DNA from: Rhodococcus_G sp042754225 | GTDB taxonomy: Bacteria; Actinomycetota; Actinomycetes; Mycobacteriales; Mycobacteriaceae | DNA: 23,176 nt | Direction of reading: 5' to 3' | NCBI RefSeq assembly: GCF_042754225.1 | Contig: NZ_JBHZAH010000087.1 | Coordinates: 1 to 23,176, forward strand | In this document: piece by piece, positions 1 to 6,357 of the stretch | Layout of the letters: every line of letters begins with the position of its first letter | How positions within the stretch are numbered: the first letter of the stretch is position 1 | Program-made: the position numbers and the translations under genes | Notes under the pieces: generated by a model | Databases searched by the model: none | What the model saw: the letters and a program-made list of their open reading frames with translations, nothing else | Told to the model about the DNA's origin: nothing

Positions 1-510
1 GGTCGGAGGGGGGCGGCGGAGCGGGGTGAGGAGCGCACCTTCCTCGGACTGTCCACCGCGAAGGCAGTGACGCTCGGAGTGGTGGTGTGCGCACTGGCGC
101 TCACGCTCGCAATGCCCTTGCGCACCTACCTGACTCAGCGCACCGAGGCCGAGCAGCTCGCCGAGCAGAAGGACCAGCTCGAGGACGACGTCGCCCGGCT
201 CACCCGCGAGAAGGAACAGAGCAACGACCCGGCGCGGATCAAGGCCGAGGCCCGCAACCGGCTGCAGTACGTGATGCCCGGCGAGACGCCGTACCAGGTG
301 CAGCTGCCCGGGGCGACCGCGCCGCCGGTCGAGACGCTGAACAAGCCGAAACGCAGCGGCAACCCCTGGTACACCGATTTGTGGCGGCCGATAGTCGAAC
401 CGCAGCCGCAGGTCACCCCCTCGCCGACACCCCCGCCAGGGCCCGTTCCCGATCCGGCGAACACGGGGTCGATGACCATTCCACACGATCAAGGAGGGCC
501 CGTCGGGTGA
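1..510 (+). CDS. ftsB: FtsB/DivIC-type septum formation initiator (5' partial)
   Basis: Divisome protein expected to form a complex with FtsQ and FtsL at the septum. The frame is open to the first base of the window, so the true start and most of the basic, disordered cytoplasmic N-terminus lie upstream; a GTG at 67 is an internal alternative and would remove half of the membrane segment lead-in. In the visible part there is one membrane helix (about codons 22-42, AVTLGVVVCALALTLAMPL) followed by a charged coiled coil (QRTEAEQLAEQKDQLEDDV) and the RLQYVMPGE region typical of the family. A Pro-rich extracytoplasmic tail (PTPPPGPVPDP) completes it. The stop overlaps the GTG of the DUF501 gene by 4 bp (GTGA), so the two are probably translationally coupled. 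Family assignment rests on topology, coiled coil and the neighbours DUF501 and Ppx. Confidence 0.9.
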   Translation, partial: GRRGAAERGEERTFLGLSTAKAVTLGVVVCALALTLAMPLRTYLTQRTEAEQLAEQKDQLEDDVARLTREKEQSNDPARIKAEARNRLQYVMPGETPYQVQLPGATAPPVETLNKPKRSGNPWYTDLWRPIVEPQPQVTPSPTPPPGPVPDPANTGSMTIPHDQGGPVG

Positions 511-1058
511 CCGAGCCTGCTGAAAGCCATTCCCACCCCACGGTGTCCGCGGAGGACCTCGCGGCGGTTGCCGCGCAGTTGGGCCGCGACCCCCGAGGCG
601 TGCTCGCCATCGCCTATCGCGCCCCGGACGGTGCACCCGGCGTGGTCAAGACCGCGCCGCGGCTGCCCGACGGTACGCCGTTCCCCACGCTGTACTACCT
701 GACCGATCCGCGACTGACCGCTGAGGCGAGCAGGCAGGAGTCCGCCGGGGTGATGCGCGAGATGACCGAGCGGCTCGCCACGGACCCGGAACTGGCCGCC
801 GCCTACCGGCGCGCGCACGAGTCCTACCTCGCCGAGCGTAACGAGATCGATTCGCTCGGAACGGATTTCACCGGCGGCGGCATGCCGGACCGGGTCAAAT
901 GTCTGCACGTGCTGATGGCGCATTCGCTCGCCAAGGGACCCGGGGTGAACCCGTTCGGTGACGAGTCGGTGGCTCTCGCCGCCCGAGGCAAGCTGCGCGG
1001 CACCGCGATTCCCGCGGACTGGCCGCAGTACCAGGGGCCGGAGGGCGAGGCGGAATGA
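507..1058 (+). CDS. DUF501 family protein
   Basis: Protein of 183 residues, cytoplasmic, without a signal peptide or membrane helix. It matches the actinobacterial DUF501 family, which sits between ftsB and ppx in many relatives; its biochemical role is not known to me. Recognisable stretches are TAPRLPDGTPFPTLYYLTDP, the charged middle part (MREMTERLATDPELAAAY) and RVKCLHVLMAHSLAKGPGVN, the last with a Cys and two His that could bind a ligand or metal (inference). The GTG at 507 was chosen because AAGGAGG lies at 491-497, at good spacing, and because it overlaps the ftsB stop as GTGA. The stop in turn overlaps the ATG of the phosphatase gene (ATGA at 1055-1058). The three genes read as one translationally coupled operon. 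Confidence 0.9.
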   Translation: MTEPAESHSHPTVSAEDLAAVAAQLGRDPRGVLAIAYRAPDGAPGVVKTAPRLPDGTPFPTLYYLTDPRLTAEASRQESAGVMREMTERLATDPELAAAYRRAHESYLAERNEIDSLGTDFTGGGMPDRVKCLHVLMAHSLAKGPGVNPFGDESVALAARGKLRGTAIPADWPQYQGPEGEAE

Positions 1059-1999
1059 CCCGCGTCGCTGCCGTCGACTGCGGCACGAACTCGATCAGGT
1101 TGCTCATCGCCGACTCCGACGAGTCCGGCCGCCTGCACGATGTGCGGCGCGAGATGCGGGTGGTGCGGCTCGGCCAGGGCGTCGACGCCACCGGCGAGTT
1201 CGCGCCGGAGGCGATCGAGCGCACCCGCGTAGCGCTCGAGGAGTACGCCGGGATGATCCGTGAGACCGGCGCGACCGCGGTGCGGATGGTCGCGACCTCG
1301 GCGACCCGCGACGCGGCCAACCGCGAGGACTTCTTCGCGATGACCCGCGAGGTGCTCGGCGCGGTGATCGCCGGAGCACAGGCCGAGGTGATCACCGGTG
1401 ACGAGGAGGCGCGACTGTCGTTCTCCGGTGCCGTCGGTGAACTCGACCCCGCGGCAGGGCCATTCGTGGTGGTGGACCTCGGTGGCGGGTCCACCGAGGT
1501 GGTGCTCGGCGACGGTGACGGCGTTCGGGCGGCCTACTCCACCGACATCGGCTGCGTGCGGATCACCGAGCGCTGCCTGCACGACGACCCGCCGACCGCC
1601 GAGCAGGTCGCGCAGGCGCGCGAGTTCGCCTCGGCGAAGCTCGCCGAGGCGTTCGAGCGGGTCCCGGTGGAGCAGGCGCACACCTGGGTGGGCGTTGCGG
1701 GCACCATGACGACCCTCGCCGCCGTCTCGCTGGACCTGCCGCACTACGACGCCGAGCGTGTGCACCTGTCGCGGATGTCGCTGCCACGGCTGCACGAGGT
1801 GAATGCGCGGCTGCTGCACATGTCGCACGATCAGCGCGCCGCGATCGCCACGATCCACCCCGGCCGGGTGGACGTGATCGGCGGGGGAGCGATCGTCGCC
1901 GACACGCTCGCCGAGGAACTGGCGAGGCGCGCCGGCATCGACGAACTGGTGGTCAGCGAGCACGACATCCTGGACGGGATCGCACTCTCGATCCTGTAA
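1055..1999 (+). CDS. ppx: Exopolyphosphatase / guanosine pentaphosphatase (Ppx/GppA family)
   Basis: ASKHA-fold phosphatase expected to hydrolyse terminal phosphates of polyphosphate and/or convert pppGpp to ppGpp. At 314 residues it is the short two-domain form, as in the mycobacterial Ppx2 type, lacking the C-terminal HD-like domains of the roughly 510-residue E. coli enzymes. Visible motifs are the N-terminal phosphate loop VDCGTNSIRLLIAD, the central VVDLGGGSTEVVLGD loop, GVAGTMTTLAAV, and the C-terminal GGGAIVADTL adenosine/phosphate motif. The start ATG overlaps the upstream stop by 4 bp. It ends the ftsB-DUF501-ppx operon, with the tRNA gene 83 bp downstream. Which substrate dominates cannot be told from the sequence. 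Confidence 0.92.
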   Translation: MTRVAAVDCGTNSIRLLIADSDESGRLHDVRREMRVVRLGQGVDATGEFAPEAIERTRVALEEYAGMIRETGATAVRMVATSATRDAANREDFFAMTREVLGAVIAGAQAEVITGDEEARLSFSGAVGELDPAAGPFVVVDLGGGSTEVVLGDGDGVRAAYSTDIGCVRITERCLHDDPPTAEQVAQAREFASAKLAEAFERVPVEQAHTWVGVAGTMTTLAAVSLDLPHYDAERVHLSRMSLPRLHEVNARLLHMSHDQRAAIATIHPGRVDVIGGGAIVADTLAEELARRAGIDELVVSEHDILDGIALSIL

Positions 2000-2082
2000 C
2001 GGTGAAGACCTGCTGTCGGGGGCGGGTCGGCACGCTAGCATCCGGTGCAGCCACCTACGGCTCGCCAGGTGGAAAGCGCCAC

Positions 2083-2156
2083 GCCCCCATAGCCCAATTG
2101 GCAGAGGCAGCGGACTTAAAATCCGCCAAGTGTCGGTTCGAGTCCGACTGGGGGCA
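2083..2156 (+). tRNA. tRNA-Leu (anticodon UAA), short variable arm
   Basis: A complete 74-nt cloverleaf can be drawn. The acceptor stem GCCCCCA (2083-2089) pairs with TGGGGGC (2149-2155), with discriminator A2156 and no encoded CCA. The anticodon stem GCGGA/TCCGC (2110-2114, 2122-2126) encloses the loop CTTAAAA, giving anticodon TAA at 2117-2119. The T arm is GTCGG-TTCGAGT-CCGAC. The variable region is only CAAGT, five bases, whereas leucine tRNAs normally have a long class II variable arm. A possible -10 box TAGCAT lies at 2036-2041 upstream. Identity as Leu follows from the anticodon and A73; the short arm leaves some doubt about charging. Confidence 0.92.
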
Positions 2157-2409
2157 CTGAGAGTATCGACTTGACCTGCGGTAACGCGATCGCTGGGCCA
2201 CGGTTCGAGCGGGGGACGAGAGCCGCGGTTGCGGCCGCCTGAACGTGGGGCAGGAACCTCCCATCTCACGCCGCCGACGGACCGACCCGGTCGGGATCGC
2301 CCTGGCGCTCGAGCAACACGATGCCGAGCAGCGGGAGCCCGAAGCGCCACCAGGTATCCGGCCACTCGACTCGAGTAACGTTGCTGACAGTTAACTAGAT
2401 ACATCAATC

Positions 2410-2441
2410 GTGCCGCCTCTCTACCCGGACCCAGGCGGCAC
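2410..2441. repeat. Inverted repeat, 8-bp stem
   Basis: GTGCCGCC at 2410-2417 pairs perfectly with GGCGGCAC at 2434-2441 across a 16-nt loop. It stands immediately before a second hairpin and downstream of an AT-rich patch, so it may form in a leader transcript of the small ORF at 2537. Confidence 0.6.
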
Positions 2442-2442
2442 G

Positions 2443-2481
2443 GTGGGCCCCGTCTCGTCCCCCAAGGTGGGCGGGGCCCAC
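2443..2481. repeat. Inverted repeat, 9-bp stem, tandem with the preceding one
   Basis: GTGGGCCCC at 2443-2451 pairs perfectly with GGGGCCCAC at 2473-2481 across a 21-nt loop. There is no U tract after it. It could be a terminator-like element or part of a structured leader ahead of the putative gene at 2537; no known riboswitch consensus was recognised. Confidence 0.6.
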
Positions 2482-2536
2482 ACCTACCTTCTCAACGTCC
2501 GAGCGTGCAATCCCCCGTCAGGGTCAAGGAGAAGCG

Positions 2537-2752
2537 ATGAAGATTCCGTCATGGATCGGCGGGCCCATTGTGATTGCGCTGGGAACTGTCGACATGGCTC
2601 TCGAGCTCCAGATCCGGGCGACCGGCTCACTGGCGCGGGCCGTGGTCCGCGGGATGGGTACCGCAGACCCTGGCCAAACGTCACGCCAGAACATTGCCGG
2701 GCAGCTATGTCGCAGCGACACCGCGACCAGCCGGTCTGGCGCGCGCGAGTAG
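2537..2752 (+). CDS. Putative small protein, 71 residues
   Basis: The ATG follows a good ribosome binding site (AAGGAGA at 2526-2532). The product starts with a short hydrophobic stretch (MKIPSWIGGPIVIALGTVDM), continues as a possible amphipathic helix with Arg, and ends in a polar Ser/Thr/Arg-rich tail. No family is recognised, and the second half reads like non-selected sequence, so it could be a truncated relic of a longer membrane-associated protein. It lies behind two tandem hairpins that could control it. Coding status is uncertain; the main support is the ribosome binding site and start. Confidence 0.35.
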   Translation: MKIPSWIGGPIVIALGTVDMALELQIRATGSLARAVVRGMGTADPGQTSRQNIAGQLCRSDTATSRSGARE

Positions 2753-2833
2753 CCAACCCGCACGAGTACGGTGACGCCAGCGCCGCCCCTCCGGTGACGC
2801 GAGACCTCACCAGCCCGGAGATAGGTTGAGCCT

Positions 2834-2992
2834 GTGTCGAATCAGATGATCGTGATCGCGTACGTGGGCGGGGTGCTCCTGTTCGCAGGGACCCTGCTGC
2901 TGATCATCCGAGCCGTCGGCCGCCGCGCCCGAACCGGACTCGAGGCTGGCCGCAACACATACACGCCCGGCAACTCGTCGTCCAACTGGTAG
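2834..2992 (+). CDS. Small single-pass membrane protein, 52 residues
   Basis: The reading frame MSNQMIVIAYVGGVLLFAG continues as one long hydrophobic helix (residues 5-26), then a basic cluster (RAVGRRAR), then a polar tail ending NSSSNW. By the positive-inside rule this gives N-out/C-in topology. The start is GTG 2834, or ATG at 2846 in the same frame; a GGAG at 2817-2820 is 13 nt from the GTG, which is rather long. The clean hydrophobic-then-basic architecture and compact stop support a real small gene. No function is recognised. Downstream lies the 3' end of the convergent GH5 gene. Confidence 0.55.
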   Translation: MSNQMIVIAYVGGVLLFAGTLLLIIRAVGRRARTGLEAGRNTYTPGNSSSNW

Positions 2993-3114
2993 TCGCGCAG
3001 TCAGGTGAACCACGAGTTCCGACTCGCCGACGGTTCGGCTCGAGTGGGACGGTTCTGGTGTCTCACCTTGTGGGCGTGGCTATTTCGTGCCGCGGGCGGA
3101 CCTGTTACCTCGAT

Positions 3115-4965
3115 TCAGAGCTTGCGGCAGTACAGGGCATCGGGGTGTGCGTGGCGCGAGTTGGCCCATGAGAAGGCGATGCCGGCGGCGTACTCGTCGG
3201 CATTGCACTGGCCCTTGTAGTAACCGTTGGCGTAGTCGCCGCCTTCGCCGGAGGCTGGGCGGCTATCGCCCCGATCGTCCCAGACGGTACGTCCGGCGCC
3301 GGCCAGCTGCCTGCGGCCGGGCGCGCACAGGATGGCTGACATGGCGTCGCCGTTGAGGCTGTAGCCGATCATGAATTGCCCGTCCTGGCACTGGTACTTC
3401 GTGAATCCTCCGGCCCAGTCGGTGCTGACCTTCTCCGAATTGACCTTGACCGCTGCGGTGCCCTGTTGCCAGAGGTTGCCCTCGGTGGCGTCGGTGCACA
3501 GGCCGCCCTGACCGCGCGCACTGATGCCAATCAGCCGCTGATCGTCGGGGCAGACGAGCTTGTGTGCGCCGTTGTCCCAATCGTCTGCCGCCCGGAGTGA
3601 GCGATTGTCGTCCTCGTGAATCGCGTTGAGCATTGACCAGGTTCGGACCGGGGCGACCTTGCCGGTCTTCCCGTTGGCGGCCATCAGTCGCTGGAACTGC
3701 GGACCGCGCCAGTCGTCGGCATCGGTGACGCTGCGCTTGCTGCCGTCGGTGTCGTAGCGCACCAGGCCCCATTTGTTGCCATCGTCGTTCTTCTGGAAAC
3801 CCACGATCGGCCAGTAGGCGAAGTCCAGGTCCTTGTCGATCAGCCAGTCGACCATATTGCCGAACCACGCCTTGTCCGCAACCCCAGCGTCCTTGCCGAC
3901 GCCGAACTCGCTGATCCACACCGGCGCGGTGAAATGCTGGTCGGGCGTGGTGGCCACATAGCCCGCCAGTGCGTTCATGGACTTGAACAGGTCGTCGCGG
4001 GACATGTCGCGGAAGCGGGCGTCGTGTGTCTCACCCAAGCCGGAGGCGCCGGTGTGATTGGGGCCGATGTAGCCGTACATGTGCGCGGCGTAGACGACCT
4101 TGTGCGAGCGCACCAGCGTTTCGGACAGCTTGTAATTCCACTTCAGCATGGGGCGCTCGTGTCCGAACAGATCGGAGGGAATGCCCGTCCAGTTGATGCC
4201 CTCGATCATGATGAGCAGATCCGGGTTGGAATCCTTGAGGATTGCATCCCCCGCCTCCTGCGCGGCGTCATACCAGTCGTGGCTGTCGCCCAGGCCCCAG
4301 TTCGCCTCGTTCCAGGTGTCGCGGCGCACCTCGTTGCGCAGGTCCGCGCCGACCACTCCGGGATTGTCCCTGTAACGGGCGGCCATGAGCTTCCAGTCGT
4401 CGATCCACTTGTCCCAGGACTGGCCCGAGTTCCAGCGCTCGTTGCCGTCGTTGGCGCAGCACCAGCGGGTGGTCGTGGTGTGATTGTTCAAGATGACGCC
4501 GAGCCCGGCGTCGGTGAGCGCCTTGACCGCTCGGTCGTACACCTCGATCGGGCGTAGCCCGTTCAGCTCCGGATTGGCGGTCAACCCCTGCACCGCGCGG
4601 CTGTCGGTGATCATCTCGTTCGAGAAGGGCAGTCGAATGCTGTTCAGCCCCAGCGCCTTGAAGTCGCCGACGAGCTTGTCCATCCGCACTCGGTCCAGGC
4701 CCAGGGGTGCGCGATGGCCGACCTCCTGCGCGTTGTTGTTCGCGGGGTCTTCGTCGTCGCCGCTGCCGTTCCATGTGCCGCTGGAGCCGTGCCAGTTCCC
4801 GGACTTCAGCTTGACCCGGTTACCGCTCGTATCGACGATGTAGCGCCCGCTGGTACTCAGTGGGCCTTTCACAACAACGGGAGCGGCTAGGGCCGGTGGG
4901 GCGCCGTGGACGGCGGGGATGGCCAGCATCCCGACCGCCAGCAGCATGACGGACAGTAGTTTCAT
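3115..4965 (-). CDS. Secreted GH5 glycoside hydrolase (cellulase superfamily) with C-terminal Cys-repeat module
   Basis: Exported retaining beta-glycosidase of 616 residues. The signal peptide is about residues 1-28, with likely cleavage after PPALAA. The GH5 TIM barrel spans about 35-445, with the acid/base Glu212 in LRNEV (Val where NEP is usual), His161-Thr motif NNHTTTTRWCC, HMYGY near 295-299, and nucleophile Glu353 in VWISEFG. Residues 465-616 form a separate module with three Cys pairs at 472/490, 526/547 and 587/613, each in a C...(G)IS/GYS...LC/YC context. That looks like a threefold repeat of 54-61 residues and may be a carbohydrate-binding or lectin-like domain. The ATG follows a GAGGAT ribosome binding site (4972-4976), and a palindrome CGGAAG-AA-CTTCCG lies 18 nt upstream. 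Substrate (cellulose, other beta-glucan or glycolipid) cannot be fixed. The codons use A/T at third positions more than the neighbours, suggesting horizontal acquisition. Confidence 0.88.
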   Translation of the reverse strand: MKLLSVMLLAVGMLAIPAVHGAPPALAAPVVVKGPLSTSGRYIVDTSGNRVKLKSGNWHGSSGTWNGSGDDEDPANNNAQEVGHRAPLGLDRVRMDKLVGDFKALGLNSIRLPFSNEMITDSRAVQGLTANPELNGLRPIEVYDRAVKALTDAGLGVILNNHTTTTRWCCANDGNERWNSGQSWDKWIDDWKLMAARYRDNPGVVGADLRNEVRRDTWNEANWGLGDSHDWYDAAQEAGDAILKDSNPDLLIMIEGINWTGIPSDLFGHERPMLKWNYKLSETLVRSHKVVYAAHMYGYIGPNHTGASGLGETHDARFRDMSRDDLFKSMNALAGYVATTPDQHFTAPVWISEFGVGKDAGVADKAWFGNMVDWLIDKDLDFAYWPIVGFQKNDDGNKWGLVRYDTDGSKRSVTDADDWRGPQFQRLMAANGKTGKVAPVRTWSMLNAIHEDDNRSLRAADDWDNGAHKLVCPDDQRLIGISARGQGGLCTDATEGNLWQQGTAAVKVNSEKVSTDWAGGFTKYQCQDGQFMIGYSLNGDAMSAILCAPGRRQLAGAGRTVWDDRGDSRPASGEGGDYANGYYKGQCNADEYAAGIAFSWANSRHAHPDALYCRKL

Positions 4966-4982
4966 CGCGAATCCTCATCTTG

Positions 4983-4996
4983 CGGAAGAACTTCCG
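4983..4996. promoter_or_regulatory. Palindromic operator candidate upstream of the GH5 gene
   Basis: CGGAAG-AA-CTTCCG is a 6+2+6 inverted repeat located 18-31 nt upstream of the GH5 ATG, overlapping the presumed 5' untranslated region. Size and symmetry resemble operators of LacI-type regulators of carbohydrate genes, but no regulator gene is in the window, so this is inference. A weak promoter pair for the gene (TAGGGT on the minus strand at 5061-5066, TTCCGA at 5084-5089, 17-nt spacer) lies further upstream. Confidence 0.4.
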
Positions 4997-5079
4997 AGTG
5001 GAGTCCCGACACCGCGGAGGTCCAGGACTCGGTCCGGACAACGGCGGCGCCTTGGCGAAGACCCTAGGGAGTTGCTGAA

Positions 5080-5395
5080 TTATTCGGAAACACCTATTTC
5101 ACGCACGATTAACAGTGACTTGCCGTCAATCTGCGTGCGCCTGCCCGGCTGGAGTTGCACGACCAGTCCGATGCGGTGGCCCTCGCGAACGGCCTCGTTC
5201 ACGTGGTCCCGAGGCCGTTGGTCGAGCTCACGGTGCGAATCAGTTCGGCAACGGCCGGACGTGGTGACCTCGTCGCGTACGCGAACACGATGACCACCAA
5301 CGTGCCGCGCGGGCCAGCCGACCTGATGCTGCGCGGTGCGCGTTGTCACCTCCGGCGGCGTGCTCGCGCTCAAGGACGGCGAGGGACTCCGTCAC
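5080..5395 (-). pseudogene. Possible decayed gene, reading frame split over three frames
   Basis: Protein-like translation on the minus strand jumps between frames. A GTG at 5395, preceded by GAGGT at good spacing, opens VTESLAVLEREHAAGGDNAH. Next, in another frame, comes GTLVVIVFAYATRSPRPAVA and a short continuation. The third frame ends with EGHRIGLVVQLQPGRRTQID and a stop at 5080-5082. This is what a gene with two frameshifts would look like, but it could also be chance in GC-rich DNA. No family is recognised. It lies on the same strand as the GH5 gene and 114 bp upstream of it. The rest of the 4966-5577 interval shows only a strong hairpin. Confidence 0.25.
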
Positions 5396-5437
5396 CTCAC
5401 TACCTCGGTGGGAGGGCGCCCGACTCCGCACATAGGT

Positions 5438-5476
5438 GACCCCACCGGCACGAGGGAGGGCAAGGCCGGTGGGGTC
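5438..5476. terminator. Strong hairpin downstream of the DUF8021-like gene
   Basis: GACCCCACCGGC at 5438-5449 pairs perfectly over 12 bp with GCCGGTGGGGTC at 5465-5476, with a 15-nt loop. It lies about 100 bp past the stop of the minus-strand secreted-protein gene, the expected place for its terminator. There is no U tract, as is common in actinobacteria. Confidence 0.6.
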
Positions 5477-5577
5477 TACGTCACTGGAGGGGCGACGCGT
5501 GCGCCACGGTAGCCGAGCGCATTCGTTACTCGCGCGTACTAAACCGGCGAGTCGCTGCCGTATCGCGCGGCGGTGCT

Positions 5578-6027
5578 CTAGGACAGCGATTTCGGCGTGA
5601 TGTGCGCGACGATCGCGTGGATGGTGCCGTCCGGGATCTCGAAGGTCTCGGTGATCTCCACGGTGAGGAGCTGGGTACCCGCGATGCCCGAGTCCAGCAG
5701 GTACTTGGTCGACACCACGTTGCCGCTCTCCGACATCTCCAGGTCGCGGATGTCCTGGATGACCCGGTACTGCAGGCCGTGCTCGAGATCGGCGCTCATC
5801 TGCGGGCCGGAGTAGCCGGTCTTGAGGCCGGCTTCGACCCGGGTGGCGTCGGGAGCGAACTTCACTGCGCTGGCGTCGTGCGAGACCAGTGCGTCGATGT
5901 AGGTGCGCGCGATCGCCTCGCGCGGGGTGTCGGCCGGGTTCGGCGCAGCGGAGGCGATTCCCGAGCCGGTGCTCAGTACAGCGGCAACGCCGGCGACGGA
6001 CAGGGTGAGGGTTCGGAATATGCGCAT
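5578..6027 (-). CDS. Secreted DUF8021 / SnoaL-like (NTF2-fold) protein
   Basis: Small exported protein of 149 residues. The signal peptide MRIFRTLTLSVAGVAAVLST leads to cleavage near ASAA (residues 25-28). The mature part begins with an alpha-helical TPREAIARTYIDALVSHDAS, typical of SnoaL/NTF2-like folds where a helix precedes the cone-shaped beta sheet, and continues with AAVKFAPDATRVEAG-like and VVSTKYLLDSG strands. It ends with the TVEITETFEIPDGTIHAIVA pattern of the DUF8021 group. No catalytic residues can be assigned. The ATG has no clear ribosome binding site; the perfect palindrome GAACCGGTTC lies 16-25 bp upstream and may regulate it. A hairpin at 5438-5476 probably terminates it. Start alternatives are not evident. 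Confidence 0.72.
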   Translation of the reverse strand: MRIFRTLTLSVAGVAAVLSTGSGIASAAPNPADTPREAIARTYIDALVSHDASAVKFAPDATRVEAGLKTGYSGPQMSADLEHGLQYRVIQDIRDLEMSESGNVVSTKYLLDSGIAGTQLLTVEITETFEIPDGTIHAIVAHITPKSLS

Positions 6028-6039
6028 GGCGCATCGTAA

Positions 6040-6055
6040 CTAGAACCGGTTCCAG
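6040..6055. promoter_or_regulatory. Palindromic operator candidate upstream of the DUF8021-like gene
   Basis: The perfect 10-bp palindrome GAACCGGTTC (6043-6052) is extended by CT/AG on the outside with one mismatched pair (CTaGAACCGGTTCcAG). It is placed directly before the minus-strand start codon at 6027, where a repressor would block transcription. No matching regulator gene is seen nearby. Confidence 0.4.
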
Positions 6056-6249
6056 GCGGGTGCAACTGCGCGAACTGAGCCCCGGAGGTCGGGGAGGGGC
6101 CGCTGGAGCCGGCGCCGAACCCGCGCCGAAATCGGCCAGACCAGCCGTTATGTGACCGGAGTCATAGCCGGGTCGGTGAAATCTGCATTGTCGCTGCGCA
6201 CGGCGTTGGCCTTACGCCGTACAGCAACATCATATTTTGGTGAATATTT
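6056..6249. other. Intergenic region between divergent secreted-protein genes
   Basis: No gene seen. This is the most AT-rich part of the area (CAACATCATATTTTGGTGAA around 6225-6244). It includes an imperfect dyad TATGTGACCGGAGTCATA beginning near 6149 and a GTGA-N8-TCAC dyad at 6240-6255, which touches the M23 promoter element. The spacing of the second dyad is 2 nt too long for a Crp-type site. Confidence 0.4.
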
Positions 6250-6288
6250 GGTCACAATCGACGAGTTGATACCAAGTCGTTACTTTCG
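6250..6288 (+). promoter_or_regulatory. Promoter of the first M23 peptidase gene (shared element, copy 1)
   Basis: Contains GGTCAC (6250-6255), a -35-like TCGACG (6258-6263), GATACC (6268-6273) and a -10-like TACTTT (6281-6286), with a 17-nt spacer. Almost the same block recurs at 7044-7083 in front of the second M23 gene, at nearly the same distance from its start. Conservation between two paralogue promoters is the main evidence. The GGTMAC element directly upstream of -35 may be a regulator site; MtrA is a candidate because it controls M23 and NlpC peptidase genes in Corynebacterium (established), but that link is inference here. Confidence 0.6.
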
Positions 6289-6357
6289 TTCGCGACGACG
6301 GACCGGGCCGCGGAAGCGGGTGCCCGGCCCAGCCGACGAAGATGAAGGAAAGAAACT

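Larger units (their letters stand above)
2157..2536. other. Gene-poor stretch with tandem hairpins
   Basis: About 380 bp without a convincing gene. It contains two adjacent strong inverted repeats, annotated separately. On the minus strand there is a 43-codon open stretch (2266-2394) whose translation looks protein-like (WPDTWWRFGLPLLGIVLLE), but no start codon precedes that part, so it may be a relic. A local AT-rich patch (GTTAACTAGATACATCAA, 2390-2407) just before the hairpins may hold a promoter, but no clear -35/-10 pair was seen. Confidence 0.4.

Noticed and set aside
824..2407. Long open frame on the minus strand across the ppx operon, tRNA and beyond
   Set aside because: It runs antisense to DUF501, Ppx and the tRNA; the translation is His/Arg/Gly-rich without domains, as expected for a shadow in GC-rich DNA.
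3005..3220. Plus-strand open frame starting near the 3' end of the GH5 gene
   Set aside because: It has no convincing ribosome binding site, overlaps the GH5 coding sequence antisense and ends in an arbitrary place.
5240..6034. Long minus-strand frame overlapping the DUF8021-like gene
   Set aside because: The frame with the signal peptide and fold pattern (5578-6027) is the real one; this frame gives an Arg-rich product.
6240..6255. GTGA-N8-TCAC as a Crp-type site
   Set aside because: Crp sites need a 6-nt spacer between the half-sites; here it is 8, and half of the dyad is explained by the shared M23 promoter block.
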